Below, one piece after another: positions 56,560-64,000 of a stretch of 64,000 nucleotides of DNA. The translations under genes and the position numbers were made by a program. Under the pieces are notes generated by a model that was given only the letters and a program-made list of their open reading frames with translations, made no database searches and had not been told where the DNA came from. The DNA comes from Aegilops tauschii subsp. strangulata. Lineage: Eukaryota; Streptophyta; Magnoliopsida; Poales; Poaceae. Where the stretch lies: the NCBI RefSeq assembly GCF_002575655.3, contig NC_053037.3, positions 47,589,242 through 47,653,241 of the forward strand. Direction: 5' to 3'. Each line of letters begins with the position of its first letter. Position 1 is the first letter of the stretch.

Positions 56560-57260
56560 CTACGGGCCGTAGAAACAATGGTCCTTCTACGGGCCGTAGA
56601 CACAATGAGCCTTCTACGGGCCGTATCATCAATGGGCCTTATACGGGCCGTATGATCGATTGGCCAAACATGGGCCAATAACAGACCACATTATGGCCGT
56701 AAACGGGCTAGAGTTGGAATTGTCCGTTCATGGGCCGACCATAACGGGCCGTCGTTAATAGGCCGTATTTGATGACGCTATGAAAACAGCCCAACGTATT
56801 AACGGGCCACAAATGGGCCGACAGTAACCACGGGCTGAATTTGGCCCACAAGCAGAAAATGACAGTAACGGGCCATAAGTAACCGAATGCTGGAAATGAG
56901 CCCTAGAATAAATGGGCCCTGAGAAGGCCGAAAGATAACATGGGCTGGAAACGGCCCAATGGGATAATGGGCCGTTAATGGGTATAAAGTGATACACTGT
57001 TCATTATGGGCCAGTTTCACCACGGGTCGTTAATGGACCAAGAGTTACAAAGGGCCTCATATGGGCTGAAAGACATCATGGGCCATAATGGGCCGGAAGT
57101 TAAAACGCGCTGGAATCATATTGGACGGCCCAGATGACGCTACTGGGCCTAATTCGGATAGGTCGTAACGGGCCCTGGGTTAACAGGCTTTCCGTGGGCC
57201 GACCCGCCACCTTTTGACCAAGTCAAACGGGCTGGCCTTTTCACAGGAATGGGCCTCTGT
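56560..57260. repeat. GGGCC-rich degenerate array
   Basis: About 700 bp with roughly 35 copies of TGGGCC, CGGGCC or their complements GGCCCA/GGCCCG, spaced about 15-25 bp apart. The left part is ordered (TACGGGCCGTA...AATGG(G/T)CC, 56560-56700). No long open frame. The pattern resembles GGGCC arrays found near the ends of some grass DNA transposons; TGGGCC is also a TCP-like binding word. The superfamily is not assigned. Confidence 0.7.
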
Positions 57261-57358
57261 TGGGCCGTGCCACGTGTCGACGTATCATAGGCGCCTTCGG
57301 TCCAATGAGTGCACGACATCTGTCCCAACGGTGAGCCGGCACGTCTTTCCTCCAGCCA

Positions 57359-59862
57359 ATGATGATTTTACAGGTGAATTTCTTGATGAACAACTTGCTA
57401 GGGTTAATTAGAGAGAATGAAATTATTGAAACTGATAATATTGATGAAAGTGATGATGAAGATTCTCCCCCTAGATATGAATTGCGCGTTGTGCCTGAGG
57501 GTTATGTTATGGATGAAGAAACTGCTAGAGACCTTTTTGCTTACAATGATAGATATGATCTTTAGAAACTGTTAGCTAAGCTAAAAGAAAAGTCTATGAA
57601 TGCTAGAATGAAATATGACTCTGCTTTTGCTACTTCACCTGTCTGTGTTACTGATAAGGATTGTGATTTCTCTGTCGATTCTGGGTTAATTACTTTGGTT
57701 GAAGATTCTTTCTATGGCTATGAATCTAAAACTGTTGTGGCAAATCTTACTAAATTGAATGATATAGCCACCCTATTTACTCATGAGGAAAAAATTCGCT
57801 ATTACTATATCCTTAAATTGTTTCCATTCTCATTAAAGGGTGATGCTAAGATATGGTTTAATTCTCTTGCCCCTGGTTGTGTGCGTAGTCCCCAGGATAT
57901 GATTTATTATTTCTCTGCAAAATATTTCCCCGCGCATAAGAAACAAGCTGCCTTAAGGGAAATATTTAATTTTGTGCAAATTGAAGAAGAGAGTCTCCCA
58001 CAAGCTTGGGGGAGGCTTCTCCGATTACTTAATGCTTTGCCTGATCATCCTGTCAAGAAAAAGAAATACTTGATATCTTTTATAATGGACTAACCGATGC
58101 TTCCAGAGACCACCTAGATAGTTGTGCTGGTTGTGTTTTCAGGGAAAGAACTGTTGAGCAAGCTGAATTGCTATTGAATAATATATTGAGTAATGATAAT
58201 GATTGGACACTTCCTGAACCAACTCCGAAGAAAAGGGGTATTCTATTTCTCAGTCCTGAAGATATGCAAGAGGCAAAGAAACCTATGAAAGAAAAGGGTA
58301 TTAAAGCTGAAGATGTTAAGAATTTACCACCTATTGAAGAAATACAAGGTCTTGATAACCCTGCATAGGTAGTAAAGGTAAATTGTCTCTATAGATTTGA
58401 TGAAGGTGATATTCCTTGTAATAAGTCTACTAGTCAATGCTTGGATGAGTTTGATAATTTTATTGTTAAACAAGAAAACTTCAATGCTTATGTTGGTAGA
58501 CAATTGAAACGTAATGCTTATATGGTTGAACACTTGAGTGATTATATGTCTAGAGTTAAAAGTGACCTTAAGCTTATTAGTAAACATGCATCCATGGTTA
58601 CCACTCAAGTAGAACAAGTACTTAAAGCACAATATGATTTGCTCAATGAGTTAAATAATAAGAACAATGATAATGTTGTTAGAGTTATGACTAGAGGTGG
58701 TAGAATGACCCAGGAACCTTTGTATCCTGAGGGCCATCCTAAGAGAGTTGAGAAAGATTCTCAGAGAACTAATGTTGATGCACCTAGTCCTTCTAAGAAA
58801 AAGAAAAAGAAAAATGATAGGACTTTGCATGCTTCTAGTGAACCTGTTATAGACACACCTGAGAATCGCAATGATATTTCTATTTCTGATGCTGAGACAC
58901 AATCTGGTAATCAAGATGAACCTAGTGATAATGTTAATGATGATTTTCATGTTGATGATCAACCTAGAAATAACAATGATGTAGAGATTGAACCTGCTGT
59001 TGATCTTGATAACCCACAATCAAAGAATCAACGTTATGATAAGAGAGACTTCGTTGCTAGGAAGCACGGTAACGAAAGAGAACCATGGGTTCAAAAACCC
59101 ATGCCTTTTCCTCCTAAGCCATCCAAGAAAAAGGATGATGAGGATTTTGAGCGCTTTGCTGAAATGATTAGGCCTATCGTCTTGCGTATTCGTTTGACTG
59201 ATATGCTTAAAATGAATCATTATGCTAAGTATATGAAAGATATTGTTACAAATAAAAGAAAGATACCGGAAGCTGAAATTTACACCATGCTTGCAAATTA
59301 TACTTTTAAGGGTGGAATACCAAAGAAACTAGGAGATCCAGGAGTACCAACTATACCATGCTCCATTAAAAGAAACTATGTTAAAACTGCTTTATGTGAT
59401 CTTGGAGCCGGTGTTACTGTTATGCCTCTCCCTTTATATCATAGACTTGATTTGAGTAAATTGACACCTACTGAAATCTCTTTGCAAATGGCCGATAAAT
59501 CAACTGCTATACCCGTCGGTATTTGTGAGGATGTGCCTGTTGTGGTTGCAAATGTTACTATTTTAACGGACTTTATTAATCTTGATATTCCCGAGGGCGA
59601 CATTATGTCGATCATCCTTGGTAGACCCTTTTTGAATACTGCAGGGTCTGTTATTGATTGCAACAAAGGCAATGTCACTTTTCATATTAATGGTAATGAG
59701 CATACGGTACACTTTTCGAAGAAACAGCCTCAAGTTCATAGTGTAAATTCTATTGGAAAAATTTCAACGATTACTATTGGAGGTTTTGAATTCCCTCTTC
59801 CTAGTGTCAAAAGAAATATGATATTCTTATTCTTGGGGACATGCATATCCCCGTTGAGGTAA
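57359..59862 (+). pseudogene. Athila-type gag-protease
   Basis: Gag core: EEKIRYYYILKLFPFSLKGD, AKIWFNSLAPG, KYFPAHKKQAALREIFNFVQ (57800-58000). A helical and acidic linker follows, then a Lys-run (PSKKKKKKND). The protease region has MLKMNHYAKYMKDIVTNKRK, IPCSIKRNYVKTALCDLGAG (active-site DLGA near 59400), MPLPLYHRLDL, LQMADKSTAIPVGICEDVPV and IILGRPFLNTAG. Defects: TAG at 57563, a one-base shift in an A-rich run near 58060-58070, and TAG at 58366. From 58369 to 59862 the frame is open. The order gag-linker-protease is that of the Athila lineage. Past 59862 a few related codons (DEPEMDEVRKHNSLYPPSTF) continue, but no RT follows. Confidence 0.85.
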
Positions 59863-60069
59863 CCTAGTGTTATTCGAAAATTCTTCGGTTTCATGTTATT
59901 CAGAAGAAGTTTGTTAACAAGACTTGATCAACCTTGATAGTGGATTCCTTTTGATGAGCCTGAGATGGATGAAGTTAGAAAGCACAACTCCCTGTACCCT
60001 CCTTCTACTTTCTGTTATTTAGATTAAATAAAGCAAAAATACTATTTTCTGTCTGTTTTCTGAATTATC

Positions 60070-60640
60070 CATGCAATGAAAAATACCCCAAAAATAGGAG
60101 TTCCCCAAATGCCTTGAAAATGGAATATGATTTGTTGTAGAATATTTAAGAATTTCTAGCACTTAGAACACACCAGGGGGACCCACCATTTGGCCACGAA
60201 GGCACAGGGCGCGCCCACCCCCTGGGGCGCGCCCCTTGCCTCGTGGGCCCCACATGGACCCACTCCACTAATTCCAGCACCCACACACTTCATCTTCCTC
60301 CAGAAAAAATCATCCCATAGCTCGAACCCGTGTTCTAGCTCATTTTGCTGCCATTTTCGATCTCCTTGCTCGAAGCTCCATTCACAAAACTGCTTTGGGG
60401 GATTGTTCTTCGGTATGTGACTCCTTCAATGGTCCAATTAGTTTTTGTTCTATTGCTTTATTTATCGCAAATTTGTGCTGCTGAGGTGACCCTGTTCTTG
60501 AGCTTGCATGTCAAATTTATATGGTCCAAAGTAGTTTTAATGCATGATATAGCCTCTAGGCGCTTGTGGGAGTAGTTGCTATTAATCTTGTTGAGTTTGG
60601 TTCACTTTTATTTTGAGTCACTAAAAATTTCAGAAATTTT
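60070..60640 (+). repeat. LTR-like segment between gag-protease and the orphan ORF
   Basis: AATAGGAGTTCCCCAAATGCC...GTTGTAGAATATTTAAGAATTTCT and GGGGGACCCACC...CACAGGGCGCGCCC resemble, in the same order, AATAAAAGTTCTCGGAATGA...TTTTAGAATTACTAAAAAATA and GGGGGCCCACACC...GCAGGGCACGCCCC of the 3' LTR (63875-64000). The similarity is partial. It may be a remnant of a related family's 5' LTR, which would make the ORF at 60652 the first gene of a second element. Confidence 0.4.
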
Positions 60641-60651
60641 TCAGAGAAAAA

Positions 60652-61884
60652 ATGATGAAGAGATTGTTGAGGGGCTCCTCGAGCCGAAGCTCAAAGGACA
60701 AGCAGAATGAGGAGAATAAAAAGCCCAAGTACAATCTTTCTCACACCGCGGAGGTCCGGCCGTGCGAATGGCCTTGTAAAGCATTCTTGAGAGCCGCCGG
60801 AATTTACGACGACTTTTATTATTTGGCTGAGAACGCAGGCCTCACCAACTTCCTCCAGAACCAATGTGAACAGTATCTCTTACTCACTAATATTTTCATT
60901 CAAAACTTTTATTTCCAAGCTAGAAAATCACCACCTTCAGTGGAGTTTTATTTATATGATGAGTTTAAAGAGATGTCACTCGTTGATTTTTGTTTGGTTT
61001 GCAAGTTTCCCTTTGTGGGCAGCATCGAGGAACCACACCCTAGTGATGTGGATGGATTTGTTGACCAAATTGTTGTGGGGGAAACGAGAAAGGTTTCGGA
61101 TGCAAGGACTTATAGCATACATTTTCCTGTTCTACATTACTTTGCAATATTTGCTAGTAGATGCTTAATTGGTCGTGGGAACAGTGGAAACCTTAGTGCT
61201 CCTGACCTTGCTATTTTGCGCCATGGTTTATTTCGTGATACAACTTTCAGTCTAGGGGCTATTGTTGCTAAACGGTCAAGTTTTAACCGTACAAAGGGCC
61301 CCATCTTTGGAGGTATCTCTGCTTCACTCTGAGATACCTATTAGGCATCGTGAGAAACAGGAAAAATTGCTGCCCACTATTTTTCTAGATTATAATAGTA
61401 TCGTAGCACATGACTTTATTGTTAAAAATAAGAAGAAGATACTTAAGTATAACTTGATATTTGCTAAAACTAATTGTAAAACTTTTACCTTGCCTGCGCC
61501 CTCATTGTTTAACATACTTTCAGGCACATACCTCATCCTGCCCGAGGACATTTATGCATACTGGAAAGCTGACACAAGTCCCGGAGCCTGAGCCTAAGCC
61601 ACCACTTGACCCATATTGAGACTCTGTTTATCAGTGGGATCCGGAGGAGCTCGCTAACCAGTGGCACCCTGAGGACCCTCCTCAGTACACCGGAGAAGGT
61701 AGCTTCGATCCATGGGCATGGACCAACTTAGGCCAAAAGCCTAAACTTGGGGGAGTACATATTTCTCACCGACATTACATTCAAGTCCACACAGTCATTC
61801 CAGTTGTCGGTGCTCTCACTTTTTCATTGTACTATCCACATGTTAGTTTATTTTATTTTCTTGCTTTCTTCTTGTGTGTTTGAA
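60652..61884 (+). pseudogene. Orphan ORF of the Athila-like element
   Basis: ATG at 60652 (MMKRLLRGSSSRSSKDKQNE), a basic Ser-rich start, then a globular-looking region (EWPCKAFLRAAGIYDDFYYL, FVDQIVVGETRKVSDARTYS, LHYFAIFASRCLIGRGNSGN). A frameshift in the G/C run near 61300 moves to a frame reading EIPIRHREKQEKLLPTIFLD and YLILPEDIYAYWKAD. After a stop at 61589, another frame continues with WDPEELANQWHPEDPPQYTG and WAWTNLGQKPKLGGV to about 61884. No known domain is recognised. Position suggests a gag-like or extra ORF of a non-autonomous Athila relative. Confidence 0.5.
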
Positions 61885-63744
61885 AAAGCTTAAGAAAAAC
61901 CAAAAAATTAGTTGTAGCTATTAGCTAGTTTACTTTCCCTGCTTGTAGTAATAATTAAAAGAACCCAAAAAGATTTCTCGTTCTTCTTTTGCTTGTTGGG
62001 AGCTTTCCCATGTAAATAGTTTTATTTATTTTCTTTTCTTTGGGGGTCGAGAGGAGAAGACCACAATGAAAATGTTGAGTGGCTCTCATATGCATTATTG
62101 TTGATCTAACCAAGAGCCCATATTACCTTGTCTTCTCCTTTGAATTAAATGTTTGCAGATTCCAGCTTAGTCTAATGCACGTGCACTATTATTATTATCC
62201 ACACCGTTCGGTCGTGCAAGTGAAAGGCAATAATGACGATATATGATGAAATGATTGAGATGAGAGAAGCTGGTATGAACACGACCTATCTTGTTTTTGT
62301 AAATATGATTAGTTCATCGTTCCTGATTCAGCCTATTATGAATGAAACATGTTTGCAATGACAATTAGAGATTATAGTTATTCATGCCATGCTTAATTAG
62401 CTAGGAGTTTATAATGGTTTACCTTGCGTGCCAACATGCTATTAAAATGGTTGTGATGTGGTATGATAGGGTGGTATCCTCCTTTGAATGATTCGAGTGG
62501 CTTGACTTGGCACATGTTCACGCATGTAGTTGAAACAAACTCAACATAGCCTCCATGATATTTATGTTCATGGTGATTTATATCCTACTCATGCTTGTAC
62601 TCATTGTTGGTTGATCTTAATGCATGTTCATGACTATTGTCGCTCTCTAGTTGGTCACTTCCCAGTCTCTTTCTAGCCTTCACTTGTACTAAGCGGGAAT
62701 ACTGCTTGTCCATCCACTTCCATAACCCCAAAGTTATTCCATATGAGTCCATCATACCTTCCTATATGCGGTATTTACCAGCCGTTCCAAGTAAATTTGC
62801 ATGTGTCAAACTCTAAACCTTCAAATGAAATTCTGTTTTGTATGCTCGAATAGCTCATGTATAAACTAGGGCTGTCTATATCTTCCATGCTAGGTGGGTT
62901 ATTCTCACGATGAGTAGACTCCGCTCATCATTCACGAGAAAATGGCCGGTAACCGTGATGCCCAGTCCCATGCTTAAATCAAATCAAAATAATTGAAAAC
63001 AAAACTCCCCCGGGATTGTTGTTAGTTGGACAACACCCATTGTTTCGGGCCAGCCATGGATTGATGCTCGCTGGTGGTGGGGGAGTATAAACTTCACTAT
63101 TCTGTTTGGGAACCACCTATAATGTATGTAGCATGGAAGATATCGAGATCTCTTGGTTGATTATGTTGAGAATGGAAGTATGCCACTCAAAATATTATTT
63201 ATCTCTGTTTCAAAACTCGAGCTCGGGTACCTCTGCAAATCCCTGCTTCCCTCTACGAAGGGCCTATCTATTTACTTTTATGTTGAGTCATCACCCTCTT
63301 ATTAAAAAGCACCAGTTGGATAGCACCACTGTCATTTGCATGCATTTCTATTAATTTACATTGAGTATGACTGTGACTGGATCTCTTTTGCCATGAATTA
63401 CAATGTCTAGTCAGTCCTTGATCTTCAGGGGTGCTCTGCGTTTATGTTTTGCGGTCTCAAAAAGGGCTAGCGAGATACCATCTTGTTATATCATATTATG
63501 ATTGTTTTGAGAAAGTGTTGTCATCCGAGGTTTATTATTATTGCTCGCTAGTTGATTATGCCATTGATATGAGCAAACATGAGACCTAAATGTTATTGTG
63601 AATATGGTTAGTTCATAATCTTTGCTGAAAACTTGAATGATGCCTTTACATATTTGCAACAACAACATGAAACAGAGTTTGTAAAAGTTTTTCTTTATCA
63701 CTTTCAGTTTGCCAACTGAATTGCTTGAGGACAAGGAAAGGTTT
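61885..63744. other. Noncoding 3' internal region of the Athila-like element
   Basis: About 1.9 kb without a supported gene on either strand. AT-rich, as in many non-autonomous Triticeae Gypsy interiors. A polypurine-like CTAAACTTGGGGGAGTAC occurs earlier at 61742-61759 and resembles the true tract at 63745. Confidence 0.55.
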
Positions 63745-63758
63745 AAGCTTGGGGGAGT
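63745..63758 (+). other. Polypurine tract of the Athila-like element
   Basis: AAGCTTGGGGGAGT lies directly before TGATATGTCC, the LTR start. This is the plus-strand priming site and fixes the orientation. Confidence 0.75.
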
Positions 63759-64000
63759 TGATATGTCCAAACACTTTTGCCCTTGTTTTGGACTCTAACT
63801 TGCATGATTTGAATGGAACTAACCTGGATTGGCGCTGTTTTCAGCAGAATTGCCATGGTGTTATTTTTGTGCAGAAATAAAAGTTCTCGGAATGACATGA
63901 AAATCCACGGAGATACGTTTTAGAATTACTAAAAAATATTGGCGAAAGAATCAATGTAAGGGGGCCCACACCCTGTCCACGAGGGTGCAGGGCACGCCCC
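63759..64000 (+). mobile_element. 3' LTR start of the Athila-like element, cut by the window end
   Basis: Begins TGATATGTCCAAACACTTTT and contains GCTGTTTTCAGCAGAATTGC, a phrase common to Sabrina/WHAM-type LTRs of Triticeae. It reaches the GGGCCCACACCCTGTCCACG block at the window end. The family is suggested by memory only. Confidence 0.7.

Larger units (their letters stand above)
57359..64000 (+). mobile_element. Athila-like LTR retrotransposon(s), 5' LTR absent, 3' LTR cut by the window
   Basis: Plus-oriented. Gag-protease of Athila type (57359-59862), an LTR-like segment (60070-60640), an orphan ORF (60652-61884), a 1.9-kb noncoding stretch, a polypurine tract (63745-63758) and the start of a 3' LTR at 63759 (TGATATGTCCAAACAC). 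There is no RT, RNase H or integrase. It may be one non-autonomous element of Sabrina/WHAM style or two joined fragments (gag-protease of one, ORF and 3' LTR of another). Confidence 0.7.

Noticed and set aside
1..64000. tRNA, rRNA, CRISPR array or bacterial-type operons
   Set aside because: No tRNA-like fold with A and B boxes, no rRNA similarity and no regular spacer-repeat array were seen. The repeats present are transposon subterminal or minisatellite types.

Overview
This window looks like intergenic DNA from a large grass genome, most likely Triticeae (wheat, Aegilops or barley relatives). The basis is recognition by eye: a 1.75-kb Copia LTR of the BARE-1/WIS/Angela type, CACTA elements with GGCGCACC subterminal repeats, a Stowaway MITE, Athila-type gag-protease, and nested Gypsy elements. 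I see no intact ordinary host gene. Almost all the sequence can be assigned to transposable elements, most of them broken, plus two gene-like remnants that I do not recognise.

Layout from left to right. 1-699: end of an LTR of the same family as Gypsy-B. 700-6023: CACTA-1, with a minus-strand TNP2-type transposase pseudogene. 6024-12545: Gypsy-A, a minus-oriented element without pol. 12546-18263: 5'-truncated Copia of BARE/Angela type. 18264-39700: a LINE remnant split by a long-LTR element lacking gag-pol (LARD, 18625-39141), whose 3' LTR is itself split by Gypsy-B (19719-33129). 39701-42780: CACTA-2, carrying a B3-domain gene fragment. 42943-44042: an Ala-rich gene remnant split by a solo LTR. 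About 44100-52937: Gypsy-C, minus-oriented and Tat-like. 52938-57300: an unrecognised plus-strand gene remnant with amplified exons, a Stowaway MITE, and a GGGCC-rich array. 57359-64000: Athila-like gag-protease, an orphan ORF, a long noncoding tail and the start of a 3' LTR.

The nesting is well supported. Gypsy-B has two 1179-bp LTRs and a perfect 5-bp target duplication (AGGCC) inside the LARD LTR. The LARD's two LTRs are about 1600 bp each, and it interrupts a LINE reading frame that resumes on the other side. Gypsy-B's LTRs differ at about 18 sites by hand count (about 1.5%). The LARD's LTRs differ at about 18 sites in the first 235 bp alone, so the inner element is clearly younger.

The most interesting recurring feature is a plus-strand, intron-containing gene antisense to gag-pol in three different minus-oriented Gypsy elements (6423-9732, 21478-25265, 44148-46718). 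Each begins with the domain known as the putative gypsy-type transposon domain (Transposase_28) and continues into alanine/glutamate-rich, coiled-coil-like and acidic segments. In Gypsy-B and Gypsy-C the gene has six exons by my splice calls. In Gypsy-B it has a TATA-like box upstream and an AATAAA downstream, so it looks like a separate transcription unit converging on pol. Gypsy-A has lost pol but keeps this gene.
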